From assembly GCA_017478965.1 (NCBI GenBank), contig JAFVCV010000019.1, forward strand, positions 1-57,149: 57,149 nt of DNA. The letters are read 5' to 3'. Made by a program: the position numbers and the translations under genes. The notes under the pieces were generated by a model. The model was not told the DNA's origin and did no database searches. It saw only the letters and a program-made list of their open reading frames with translations. Numbering within the stretch: the first letter of the stretch is position 1; every line of letters starts with the position of its first letter. This stretch comes from Ruminococcus sp. GTDB taxonomy: Bacteria > Bacillota > Clostridia > Oscillospirales > Ruminococcaceae. This document shows, in pieces, positions 15,304 to 23,722 of this stretch.

Positions 15304-15996
15304 TTATTCCTTTCTGGGGTCAACGATCTTAACGGCATCAGCAACTCTGCCGTATTGACCCTGTGCCTTCTCAAAAGCTGTGTTAGCATCGTCGCCAGCC
15401 TTGATGAAGTCCATCATCTTGCCGAAGTTCACGAACTTGTAGCCGATGATCTCATTATCCTCGTTAAGAGCAAGACCGGTAACATATCCGTCGGTCATCT
15501 CCAGATAGCGGGGACCCTTTGCAAGAGTACCGTACATGGTGCCTACCTGAGACCTGAGGCCCTTGCCAAGGTCCTCCAGGCCTGCGCCTACTACCAGGCC
15601 GTCCTCAGAGAAAGCAGACTGCGATCTGCCGTAAACTATCTGTAAGAAAAGCTCTCTCATAGCGGTGTTTATAGCATCGCATACCAGGTCGGTGTTAAGA
15701 GCCTCGAGAATGGTCCTGCCGGGCAGTATCTCGGCGGCCATAGCTGCGGAATGGGTCATGCCGGAGCAGCCGATGGTCTCCACCAGAGCCTCCTGTATAA
15801 TGCCCTCCTTGACATTCAGCGTCAGCTTGCAGCAGCCCTGCTGAGGTGCACACCAGCCTATGCCGTGTGTAAAGCCCGAAATATCCTTGATCTCCTTAGC
15901 CTTGACCCACTTTGCCTCCTCCGGTATCGGAGCAGCGCCGTGAGCAACGCCCTGTGCGATAGGGCACATTGTTTCAACTTCGTGCGAATAAATCAT
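15304..15996 (-). CDS. NifU/IscU-like iron-sulfur cluster scaffold protein
   Basis: 230 residues. Cysteines in GIGWCAPQQGCCKLTL and TIGCSGMTHSAAMAAE match the spacing idea of IscU/NifU N-terminal scaffolds, in which a Gly-Cys-Ser segment starts a helix. The C-terminal 100 residues (from about 130) are an extension not found in IscU. It is the first gene of a two-gene operon with the GGGtGRT protein; AAGGAG lies 9 nt before the ATG. No isc or suf genes are nearby, so it may serve a dedicated client rather than general cluster assembly. Confidence 0.75.
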   Translation of the reverse strand: MIYSHEVETMCPIAQGVAHGAAPIPEEAKWVKAKEIKDISGFTHGIGWCAPQQGCCKLTLNVKEGIIQEALVETIGCSGMTHSAAMAAEILPGRTILEALNTDLVCDAINTAMRELFLQIVYGRSQSAFSEDGLVVGAGLEDLGKGLRSQVGTMYGTLAKGPRYLEMTDGYVTGLALNEDNEIIGYKFVNFGKMMDFIKAGDDANTAFEKAQGQYGRVADAVKIVDPRKE

Positions 15997-16225
15997 TGAT
16001 AAATACTCCTTTCGGTTATTTGGTCATGCGGAAATAATTCCTCTTTTGCTCCATTCAGAAATAATTCCACTATTAATAATACTACATTTTTCCCTCCGTT
16101 TCAAGAGTTTTAACAAAAAATTTTTAATTTCGGCTAACTTGTGAACAAATTCGCCCAAAAGCCCTATCCGGCAAGGTCTATGACAGCTTTGGCCTTTCTC
16201 TGATCCTCCTGCCGGGACGGGGCGG

Positions 16226-16254
16226 TTGATTTTTTCAACGGGATATTGTATAAT
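16226..16254 (+). promoter_or_regulatory. Promoter for the C_GCAxxG_C_C gene pair
   Basis: TTGATT (16226-16231) and TATAAT (16249-16254) with a 17-nt spacer, 36 nt before the start codon at 16290. Confidence 0.6.
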
Positions 16255-16289
16255 AATATCATAAGATAATGAAAAGGAGCTGTCATAAA

Positions 16290-16757
16290 ATGGCAAACAG
16301 CCACAGTGAGGAAGCCTGCCGGCTTTTCGCAGAAGAGGGACTCAGCTGCGCACAGGCGGTGTTCGTGGCATTCCGTGACCTTACGGGCATGGACGAAAGG
16401 ACCGCAATGATGCTCTCTTCCTCCTTCGGGGCAGGAATGGGGAGACTCAGAGAGGTCTGCGGGACCTGCTCGGCCATGTTCATGGCGGCGGGACTTCTGT
16501 ACGGACTGGAGCCGGGGTACAGCTTTGAGGACAAGGCCGAGCATTACAGGCGCATACAGGACCTGGCTGCCCGGTTCAGGGAGGTCCACGGCTCCATAGT
16601 CTGCCGGGAGCTTCTGAAAGGCCTTAAAGTCACCTCTGACCCCACCCCCGAAAGGCGCACGGAGCATTACTACAAGGTACGGCCCTGCATAAAGTTCGTC
16701 AGGACAGCCGCAGAGATACTTGAACAATACATCGCAGAGCAGGAGAGTGAAGAGTAA
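16290..16757 (+). CDS. C_GCAxxG_C_C family protein
   Basis: About 155 residues from the ATG of MANSHSEEA; AAGGAG lies 10 nt upstream, while the earlier ATG at 16269 precedes that site. It shows the family signature: Cys in GLSCAQAVF, FGAGMGRLREVCGTCSAM in the middle, and late cysteines in SIVCRELL and RPCIKFV. Members (PF09719) are small, probably redox-active or metal-binding, and often sit beside electron-transfer genes. Cytoplasmic. The stop overlaps the ATG of the next gene, showing translational coupling. Confidence 0.85.
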   Translation: MANSHSEEACRLFAEEGLSCAQAVFVAFRDLTGMDERTAMMLSSSFGAGMGRLREVCGTCSAMFMAAGLLYGLEPGYSFEDKAEHYRRIQDLAARFREVHGSIVCRELLKGLKVTSDPTPERRTEHYYKVRPCIKFVRTAAEILEQYIAEQESEE

Positions 16758-17914
16758 TGGACATTTCGACAGAAAAAGTGACGGAGGAGGACATCAGGGC
16801 ATATCTGGGGGCCTACGGCATAAGGGCTTCGGCGGAGCCTGCCGGGGGAGACACTGTGTTTTTGCAGAACAGCGGCTACAGACTGCTGCCAAAGACAGAG
16901 TTCGGAGGACTTGACAGCCTCCTGAGAAGGATACCCGGCCTTGGACAGAATGGTCCGGACTACCGGCTTTATTTCGACAAGGGCATGGGAGTCCTTGACA
17001 GGGCTGCCCTGCCGGGGGGACTTATCTTTCCCTCAGGCCGCAGCAGCGAACTTTTCAGGGCAGGCTCCTGCGGACCGGCCGCTGCCAAAGCCCTGAAGGA
17101 GGTCATAGACCTTGTGAAGAACGACTACTATCTGCGGGCGATGAATTCCCGCATGGCCCCGGCGAAAAAGGTCCTTGGGGACGCCGCCCGCAGCGAAACG
17201 GAGGCCATCGTCCTGGAGCTTTCAGAGACTATGGCCGGAGCGGCTGACAGTCCGGCACTTCGCCGTCTTTTCATCACAAAGCTGGAAGACGTAAAAGACA
17301 GCGCCCGCCGGTCCCTGCTTTCCCTGGGGACAGAGATATCAAAGGTCTGCGAGGGATACCTTTCCATAAGGGACCGGTCTCCCGCTGTTAAGGCCGCCGC
17401 CGCTGACAAGCTGCTGCCGCTGCTGCCGGAGAGCCGCCGTGGGGCCTATATCTATTCCTTTGCCTTTTACTGGCAGACCGTTCTCTCAGCCTGCTTTGCA
17501 CCGGCCTATCTGAAAGGAGCCTGCGCACAGCTCTATAAGGCCAGGTCGCTCCATAACAAGGGCGCCGACCTTTTAAAGGCCCTATGGAGCGACCTTCAGG
17601 AGCTTTCTGAGGATATCCCCGCCCGTGAATGGCTGGGGAATTTTACCTCTCTCTCAAATCTGGGAGTACCTGTGAGGGCGGAGGACCTTGTCCCGCCGGA
17701 AGACCTGGAGGAAGGGGAGCTTGACGTGGGCGCCGAAAATCTGAAGGGGCGCATAGTTTCCCGCCTTGACAGCCTTTGCGCAGAGCTTGCGGACATGAAG
17801 GCCGTGGTAGACTTTGAAAAGGCCCTCGACCAGCTGGACCTTATCTTCTACCACAGCAAGGCCGAGCTGCTCTGTACCGGCGGCCTTACCTTTATCCGGA
17901 CGAAAGGGTCCTGA
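16757..17914 (+). CDS. Hypothetical helical protein coupled to the C_GCAxxG_C_C gene
   Basis: 385 residues starting inside the stop codon of the previous gene (TAATG). The N-terminal 80 residues look alpha/beta. The rest is predicted mostly helical, with many Leu/Ala/Glu stretches such as LSETMAGAADSPALRRLF and KGRIVSRLDSLCAELADMK. No signal peptide, membrane segment or catalytic motif is visible. I do not recognise the family. Tight coupling implies function or expression shared with the small cysteine-rich partner. The terminator at 17935 closes the unit. Confidence 0.65.
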   Translation: MDISTEKVTEEDIRAYLGAYGIRASAEPAGGDTVFLQNSGYRLLPKTEFGGLDSLLRRIPGLGQNGPDYRLYFDKGMGVLDRAALPGGLIFPSGRSSELFRAGSCGPAAAKALKEVIDLVKNDYYLRAMNSRMAPAKKVLGDAARSETEAIVLELSETMAGAADSPALRRLFITKLEDVKDSARRSLLSLGTEISKVCEGYLSIRDRSPAVKAAAADKLLPLLPESRRGAYIYSFAFYWQTVLSACFAPAYLKGACAQLYKARSLHNKGADLLKALWSDLQELSEDIPAREWLGNFTSLSNLGVPVRAEDLVPPEDLEEGELDVGAENLKGRIVSRLDSLCAELADMKAVVDFEKALDQLDLIFYHSKAELLCTGGLTFIRTKGS

Positions 17915-17934
17915 AAAACGAAATGCACAACAAA

Positions 17935-17962
17935 AACGCCTGACCGTGGTCAGGCGTTTTAT
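17935..17962 (+). terminator. Intrinsic terminator
   Basis: AACGCCTGACC (17935-17945) pairs with GGTCAGGCGTT (17948-17958), followed by TT. It ends the two-gene unit. The following 190 nt up to 18153 hold no convincing gene. Confidence 0.75.
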
Positions 17963-18153
17963 CTGTCTTTGCTAACCTATGCTGCTCACTAAGTTCTTCC
18001 AGCTGAAGACCGTGTTCAGTCTCCATAAGTCCGCCGCCGTCCTTATCGACATGAAAGAGCTTATGAAGGCTTAGATACAAAGTGCCCCGGGACATCAGAA
18101 AACGGTGTTCCTACTGAACAGTAGTTCAAAATAATCTGCTCATTTATCTGTGG

Positions 18154-19170
18154 TCATTGTTTTGAGCTTTTATCCTCCTGCTGACGGAAGTACTCCTCCG
18201 GGGAAAGCTCTAAAAGCCGGTCGGAGGGGGAGCGCATACGGCTGAATTCCTGCTCGGCGGTTATCTCGTTAAATCCTATCTTCAAACGTACCGCCTGCTT
18301 GTGGTTGATTATCTCCACCTTGCGGTGCTCGCCGCCGGCCTCGCCGTCAAGGGTCCAGGCGATAGGCTCGGTGCTGCGGATAGAGAGCCGGGAGGTCTTG
18401 AAGGTAACGAAATACTTCTCGTTGGTCAGCTTGTTCACCGCAGCGTCAGCCAGGATAGAGCTGAGCTCGATGGGGTTGGTGGGGGTCTTTATCAGGCAGA
18501 CCTCGAAAAGCCCGTCGTCAAAGCACACGCCCTCCGGCACGAAGTTTTTCATTCCCCCGACGGATATGGAATTTGAGACTATGCCAAGGACAAAATTGCC
18601 CTTCGTCACACCGCCGTCGTGCTCGATTATCAGATCGTAGCCTCGTATCTCATTGACACGCTTTATGGCCTCTACAAGATATGCGGCATGGCCGAGCATA
18701 TTCTTAGACTCCTGGGGGGTCGCATAAGAAACGGAAGTAAATGCCCCGAAGGCCGCAACATAAACGAAATTCTCCCCGTTGAAACTGCCCACATCGTAAT
18801 CGTAATAGACACCGGTGACGATGGCCTTTGCACAGTCAGAAGGCTTGAGGGGCAGGTTAAGCGACTGGGCCACATCGTTGGTGGAGCCGGCAGGGATATA
18901 GCCAAGGGGAGTCTTTTCCGGCAGGACCATCATTGCTTTGACAGCCTCTGAAAGGGTCCCGTCGCCGCCGCTGGTGCAGACTAAGGTGTAGCGGCTGCCG
19001 TCCTCGATTATTTTTCTATAGCCGTCCCCAGCGTGCTGGGTAGGGTAGACCGTGACCTCATAGCCGGCCTTGGTGAAAACGTCTGCGATGTCGCTGAGAC
19101 TGGCCCTTATCAGCCCCTTTCCTGCATGGGGGTTATAAACAAAAAGTACGGTCTTGGTTTTGTTATCCAT
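18154..19170 (-). CDS. Diacylglycerol kinase-family (YegS/DgkB-type) lipid kinase
   Basis: 339 residues from the ATG of MDNKTKTV (19168-19170), with AGAGG upstream. The DAGK catalytic region is clear: FVYNPHAGKG near the start, then CTSGGDGTLSEAVKAM with the GGDGT nucleotide-binding motif, and LGYIPAGSTNDVAQSL. The C-terminal half has the usual beta domain (IAWTLDGEAGG). Such enzymes phosphorylate diacylglycerol or related lipids at the membrane face, feeding phospholipid recycling. Transcribed alone. Confidence 0.85.
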   Translation of the reverse strand: MDNKTKTVLFVYNPHAGKGLIRASLSDIADVFTKAGYEVTVYPTQHAGDGYRKIIEDGSRYTLVCTSGGDGTLSEAVKAMMVLPEKTPLGYIPAGSTNDVAQSLNLPLKPSDCAKAIVTGVYYDYDVGSFNGENFVYVAAFGAFTSVSYATPQESKNMLGHAAYLVEAIKRVNEIRGYDLIIEHDGGVTKGNFVLGIVSNSISVGGMKNFVPEGVCFDDGLFEVCLIKTPTNPIELSSILADAAVNKLTNEKYFVTFKTSRLSIRSTEPIAWTLDGEAGGEHRKVEIINHKQAVRLKIGFNEITAEQEFSRMRSPSDRLLELSPEEYFRQQEDKSSKQ

Positions 19171-19388
19171 AGTGAATACCTCTTTCTTCCGGCGCAACAA
19201 GGTCTATATCTCTCTTGTGACCTCTGCTCTCTTATCATTTTAACGCTATGAAGATATTTTAGCACAGCCCCCGGCCAAAGTCAAGGGGGAATAGGTAAAA
19301 GTGCGCAGCAGGGCCTTTTGTAAGAAATTTACAAAGAAACCGTTAAAAAATTGGCGTAGGCAATCTGCGATATATTTACAGATTATTA

Positions 19389-19417
19389 TTGAAATTTTTT
19401 GTGGAATGTGATATAAT
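19389..19417 (+). promoter_or_regulatory. Promoter of the CAP-dockerin gene
   Basis: TTGAAA (19389-19394) and TATAAT (19412-19417) with a 17-nt spacer. The start codon follows at 19472, after a leader holding GGGCCGGG and CCCGGC, which can pair as a short hairpin. Confidence 0.6.
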
Positions 19418-19471
19418 TATCATAAATTCATAAGGGCCGGGTGCGGCCCGGCGCTTTACGGGGGGATAGGA

Positions 19472-21346
19472 ATGAAAGTAAGATCAAGGACATTGAAGCG
19501 GCTGCTCTGCGGGGCAGTCTCACTGGCAACGGCCCTGGCCATGACGGTGACGGTAATGGCAGAGCCGGCGGAGGAGTCGGATATCATTGAGGACGGCGCC
19601 GTCCTTTATGAGGACTACGGTGAGAGCGAGGTGCTTTCGGAGCCGGCGGCGGCTGCCACCGGGCAGGTGATCGTCAGCGGCACCTACAGGCAGGACCTGG
19701 CAAGGCAGATGGCGGACAAGATAAACGAGTTCCGTCTCAGCGATCCCTGGTATTACAACAGCAGCAATACCAAGGTCTACGCCACAGGGCTGAAAAAGCT
19801 CACCTACGATTACAGTCTTGAAAAAATGGCTATGCAGAGGGCTGCGGAGACGGCGATATATTTCAGCCACAGCAGGCCCAAGGGCGGGCTGTGCTTTACT
19901 CTTGACAACGAGATGGGGCTGACCTCATATTGGTATTTTGCGGAGAACATCGCTTTAGGCACCAGCAGCGTACAGTCGGTGTTCAACCAGTTTGCTGAGG
20001 AGAACGAGAATTATTCCGGACAGGGCCACAGGCGCAATATGCTGACCACTCAGGGCACCTGTGTGGGCATAGGCTGTTTCCAGTACGGGAATATGTATTT
20101 CTGGGTAGAAGAGTTCAGGAGCCCTAACGCCAATACCAAGGCCACCACGGCTGACACTTCCAGGAAGGACGTCAAGGTGGACGTGAGCTCCAGCGTGGTA
20201 TCGAGCGTAACGATGCCGCCTTCCGTGGGCTTGACGCTGAACGTGGGCGGTACGGCGGCGCTGCCTGCCTTTGACATGAAGGCGGTGGTGAAGTCTTCAT
20301 ACTTTACCAGGACTCTCAGCGCTGTGACAAATGTGAGCTATAAGAGCGAGAACACCTCTGTGGCTGCGGTCTCCGGCACCAACGTGACCGGCAAGAGCGC
20401 CGGCAGCACCAACATCGTGGCTACAACGACTTATTTAGGGCAGACCTATACGGTAACGTATCCGGTGACCGTCAAGACGGCAGCTCAGGACCTGGCCAAT
20501 GCAGATGTTACTCTGTCGCCTTCCGCCTATGTTTATGACGGCACTGCCAAGCAGCCCGCAGTTACCGTCAAGATGGGAAACACCGTATTGAAGGCCGGCA
20601 CTGATTACAAAGCGGAGTATTCTTCAAATATCAAAGCAGGCACCGGCATAGTGAATATCACTGCCGTCGGCAGCAGCTACACCGGCTTTAAATCAAAGGG
20701 CTTCACCATAAACAAGCTTGATATCGCAAAGACCCAGATCACGGCGGGTTCTTTCTACTCCAACGGCAGAGCCAGGACCCTGATCGTCAAGTACAACGGC
20801 CAGACCCTGGAACAGGGGACAGACTACAGCTTTACCTCCGGAACGGACGGCATAGGCAAGTGCTATGTGGATGTCAAGGGCGTGGGGAGCGTTACAGGCT
20901 CGCAGAGAGTATATCTCGGTGACGGCACTGTTTCCAACGACCTGACTATCAATATAGTTGACGCAGGAAAGGGTACGGCGCTCACCAGTGCAAAGATCGT
21001 CGTTAAAGACCAGAGCGGCGGCACTTCACAAGTCTCCGGTTACCGGGGCAAGTTCACTCCCAAGCTCGACTACGGTATTTACACCCTGAGCCTCACCTGC
21101 TCCGGCAGAGTCACAAGGACTTTCAAGGTAAGCGGCTACAGCGGCGTGTTCACCAGCGATATCCCCCTGGCGATGCCGGGTGACATCGACCTCAACGGTC
21201 AGAGGGACTATCTGGACGTTTCGCTGATGATCTCTTTCGTAAACAAGGAGGAGAGCTTTACGGACTACCAGTTCAGCGTGGCAGACCTTGACGGCAACGG
21301 TCAGATAGATTATCTTGATCTTTCCACACTGATATCACTTATCTAG
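19472..21346 (+). CDS. Secreted CAP-domain protein with Ig-like repeats and C-terminal dockerin
   Basis: 624 residues. A signal peptide (LLCGAVSLATALAMTVTVMA) is followed by a CAP/SCP domain (about 65-210, with YFSHSRPKGG and GHRRNML), then Big_2-like and other Ig-like beta domains (about 215-460). The C-terminus has two dockerin calcium-loop repeats: GDIDLNGQRDYLDVSLMISF and ADLDGNGQIDYLDLSTLISL. The dockerin would attach it to a cohesin on a cellulosome-type scaffold. CAP domains in bacteria are of uncertain enzymatic function. No cohesin gene is in the window. Confidence 0.85.
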   Translation: MKVRSRTLKRLLCGAVSLATALAMTVTVMAEPAEESDIIEDGAVLYEDYGESEVLSEPAAAATGQVIVSGTYRQDLARQMADKINEFRLSDPWYYNSSNTKVYATGLKKLTYDYSLEKMAMQRAAETAIYFSHSRPKGGLCFTLDNEMGLTSYWYFAENIALGTSSVQSVFNQFAEENENYSGQGHRRNMLTTQGTCVGIGCFQYGNMYFWVEEFRSPNANTKATTADTSRKDVKVDVSSSVVSSVTMPPSVGLTLNVGGTAALPAFDMKAVVKSSYFTRTLSAVTNVSYKSENTSVAAVSGTNVTGKSAGSTNIVATTTYLGQTYTVTYPVTVKTAAQDLANADVTLSPSAYVYDGTAKQPAVTVKMGNTVLKAGTDYKAEYSSNIKAGTGIVNITAVGSSYTGFKSKGFTINKLDIAKTQITAGSFYSNGRARTLIVKYNGQTLEQGTDYSFTSGTDGIGKCYVDVKGVGSVTGSQRVYLGDGTVSNDLTINIVDAGKGTALTSAKIVVKDQSGGTSQVSGYRGKFTPKLDYGIYTLSLTCSGRVTRTFKVSGYSGVFTSDIPLAMPGDIDLNGQRDYLDVSLMISFVNKEESFTDYQFSVADLDGNGQIDYLDLSTLISLI

Positions 21347-21353
21347 TACATCG

Positions 21354-21378
21354 GCCCCCGCAGGAGCGGGGGCTTTTT
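21354..21378 (+). terminator. Intrinsic terminator
   Basis: GCCCCCGC (21354-21361) and GCGGGGGC (21366-21373) with a 4-nt loop and five T residues, just after the dockerin gene. Confidence 0.85.
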
Positions 21379-21473
21379 GTATGTAATTGTGAACGCAAAC
21401 TTAATATTTTGCACAGGGGTGAAATGAAAACGTTTTAAAGCTAAGATGGTCCCCCGATTTTAATATTGTCATA

Positions 21474-21502
21474 TTGCAAAGCACAGCGGGAAAGTGTATA
21501 AT
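21474..21502 (+). promoter_or_regulatory. Promoter of the SGNH lipoprotein gene
   Basis: TTGCAA (21474-21479) and TATAAT (21497-21502) with a 17-nt spacer, 46 nt before the start codon. Confidence 0.6.
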
Positions 21503-21547
21503 TCTAGTGTAAAGGGTAATATCCAGACCGGAAAGGAAGATGCGCAT

Positions 21548-22885
21548 ATGAAAAAATTACTAGCCCTGGCCGCTGCACTGACACTTTTGACTGCCTGCGG
21601 CAGCAGCGGGAACGATACAGAAAAAGCCGGTTCTTCAGAGAGCGCCGGGCAGACTGCCTCAGCCGGGGAAAGCGGAGATGAGAGCACCGCAGAGGAGCAG
21701 GAGGAGGTCCCCCCTGAGGAGACCGTGAAGGCCGAAGAGGTCAGCGCTCAGCTGCTGGAAAAATACCCTGTCAATGACGGGGCCTATGATGTGAGCCAGG
21801 GGGCCAGCGTGAATATGCTGGGGCGCTCGGTGCTTTACACAGGCAATACTGCCAGACTGGCTGCAAAGCTGGAAAATGCCGTGAACAATAACGGCGCCGC
21901 AAAGCTCTGTTTCCTGGGTGACTCCATCACCGCAGGCTCCGGTGCGGCTGCGCCCTCAAAGGCCTATGTTAACCTGACAAAGCTCTGGTGGGAAGAGAAT
22001 ATCGGCCCGGACCTGGAGCTGACAAATGCGGGCATAGGTGCGACGGATTCCTACCTTGGCGTTCACCGTGCGGACAGGGACGCTGTGCCGTCGCAGGCTG
22101 ATATTTACGTCATTGAATTCATAAACGACCAGGATAACGAGTTCTATCAGCAGACTATGGACAGTCTGGTGAAAAAGCTGCTGAGCCAGCCTGGGGACCC
22201 GGCGGTCATCATACTGGAGCCGAGCACTGAGGGCGGCGGTTCTCCCCAGTCCGTTCATTTCAAGGCGGCTGTGAAGTATGACATACCTATGATATCCTTC
22301 CATGACGCAGTTATCCCGGAGATAGATGCGGGCAATTTCACCTGGAAGGACATTAGTCCCGACAACGTCCACCCCAACAACGACGGCCATGTGATAATGT
22401 CCCAGCTCATCACCGGGTTCTTCCAGGATATCATCGACGGACTTGCCGATGCGGATAAGGAGATACCGGCCTTTGACCCGGCGGCTTTTGACAGCCCCTA
22501 TGAGAACGCACAGCTTGCCAACAGGGACAGCGACTGTGTGACTGTAAAGGACGAGGGGACCTTCACCGGGGCCGCTGAGTTCCAGAGCTATTTCCAGAAC
22601 GGCTGGTCCTCTGAGAGCGGCGGAAGTGTGACCTTCGAGATAAAGTGCAGGAATTTAGGACTTCTCTACGAGAAGAACACCTCCGGCAAGTTCGGCACGG
22701 TAGCCGTCAAGGTGGACGATGAGAGCGCTGTGCTGATCGACGGCAACTTCCCCGGCGGCTGGGGCAATTACGCCAAGGCTGACTCCATTTACAGCTCTGA
22801 TGAAGAGGCTGTACACACCGTCAAGGTCGAGTTCATCGACGATGAGATGCCTAAGTTCAACATTTTCAGCTGGCTGGTCTCATAA
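21548..22885 (+). CDS. SGNH/GDSL-type esterase lipoprotein
   Basis: 445 residues from ATG 21548, with GGAAGA upstream. Lipoprotein signal with lipobox LTAC (Cys17), then an acidic Ser/Glu/Ala linker to about residue 65. The SGNH hydrolase blocks follow: CFLGDSITAG with Ser126, NAGIGATDS, EFINDQD with the asparagine, and DNVHPNNDGH with the catalytic Asp/His. The C-terminal 120 residues look like a beta-sandwich. The arrangement resembles carbohydrate esterases that deacetylate hemicellulose, but the substrate is inferred. Attached to the outer face of the cell membrane. Confidence 0.85.
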   Translation: MKKLLALAAALTLLTACGSSGNDTEKAGSSESAGQTASAGESGDESTAEEQEEVPPEETVKAEEVSAQLLEKYPVNDGAYDVSQGASVNMLGRSVLYTGNTARLAAKLENAVNNNGAAKLCFLGDSITAGSGAAAPSKAYVNLTKLWWEENIGPDLELTNAGIGATDSYLGVHRADRDAVPSQADIYVIEFINDQDNEFYQQTMDSLVKKLLSQPGDPAVIILEPSTEGGGSPQSVHFKAAVKYDIPMISFHDAVIPEIDAGNFTWKDISPDNVHPNNDGHVIMSQLITGFFQDIIDGLADADKEIPAFDPAAFDSPYENAQLANRDSDCVTVKDEGTFTGAAEFQSYFQNGWSSESGGSVTFEIKCRNLGLLYEKNTSGKFGTVAVKVDDESAVLIDGNFPGGWGNYAKADSIYSSDEEAVHTVKVEFIDDEMPKFNIFSWLVS

Positions 22886-22893
22886 AACAGATC

Positions 22894-22933
22894 ACCGGGC
22901 AGTACTCACAAAGGGTACTGCCCGGTCTTTTTG
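22894..22933 (+). terminator. Intrinsic terminator
   Basis: ACCGGGCAGTAC (22894-22905) pairs perfectly with GTACTGCCCGGT (22915-22926), followed by a T run. It ends the SGNH gene and may also act on the convergent gene. Confidence 0.85.
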
Positions 22934-22951
22934 TTCGTTATGAGGTGTCTG

Positions 22952-23680
22952 TCAAAGCAGATACAGGTCATCGGTGAAGTAGCTGCCCTCTTCTTTATCC
23001 AGGCGCCAGAAGAATACCGCAGAGGGGTCAAGGGTCAGTACGTCGCCCCTTTTGATCTCGGCTTCCTCGTTGTCGTCAAGGACTGTCAGGGTGCCGTCAG
23101 GAGCGGGGGAGGTGTAGACATAGCCGTAGTCCCCCTGAGGGTCGTAGCCGTCAGTCTCGTTATATTCCTCGCCCTCCAGTCTGACTCTTACGCCTATGAC
23201 TATCGAAGAGTCTTTCGGGTGGCCCTTAAAGTACTCAAAGGCCTTGGGGAAAGTCTCACGGGCCTTCATCTCCTCATTGAGCCCCTCTTTGTAGGGCTGA
23301 CGGTAGGTCAGGGAGTCAAAGTCCTCCGCAGTCAGTTCTCCAAGCTTTTTGCCCCTTCCGTTTCTGATATCGGCTGCGCTCAGGTATATCACCGGCTCCG
23401 CAAAGGTCCCGGCGTCCTGCACATCAGGCCGGAACGGGGTCCAGGAATAACAGAGCCTTGTTCCCTTCTCGTTGTAGATGCCAAGGTAGGCCTTCGTGCC
23501 CTCGTCAGGCATATGGCGGTCGTAACACAGCCACATATTTATCCTCATCAGCAGGTCGGCAGTCACGTCGATAAGCTCCGGCTCCACATCGAAGACTGTC
23601 ATTTCCCTCGCCCCGGCATTAGCGTTGCCGAAGGTCATGAGGATGGCGTGCTCACCGTCCTGGGAGCTGTAGGCTGCCAC
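22952..23680 (-). CDS. C-terminal half of an amber-interrupted gene
   Basis: Open frame ending at 22952. It is in the same frame as the upstream gene, separated from it only by a TAG at 23723-23725. The 14 codons between the TAG and the GTG at 23680 continue as plausible protein (AQCDTDVSADYLCR). No ribosome binding site is visible before the GTG, so independent translation is doubtful. Notable parts are LMTFGNANAGAREMTVFDVE and SIVIGVRVRLEGEEYNETDG. Best read as the distal part of one gene of roughly 770 codons. Family not recognised. Confidence 0.55.
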   Translation of the reverse strand: MAAYSSQDGEHAILMTFGNANAGAREMTVFDVEPELIDVTADLLMRINMWLCYDRHMPDEGTKAYLGIYNEKGTRLCYSWTPFRPDVQDAGTFAEPVIYLSAADIRNGRGKKLGELTAEDFDSLTYRQPYKEGLNEEMKARETFPKAFEYFKGHPKDSSIVIGVRVRLEGEEYNETDGYDPQGDYGYVYTSPAPDGTLTVLDDNEEAEIKRGDVLTLDPSAVFFWRLDKEEGSYFTDDLYLL

Positions 23681-23722
23681 CCGGCAGAGATAGTCCGCCG
23701 AGACGTCGGTATCGCACTGAGC

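Noticed and set aside
17979-18074. 31-codon ORF after the terminator (MLLTKFFQLK...)
   Set aside because: No ribosome binding site or promoter and no recognisable homology; probably chance or a remnant.
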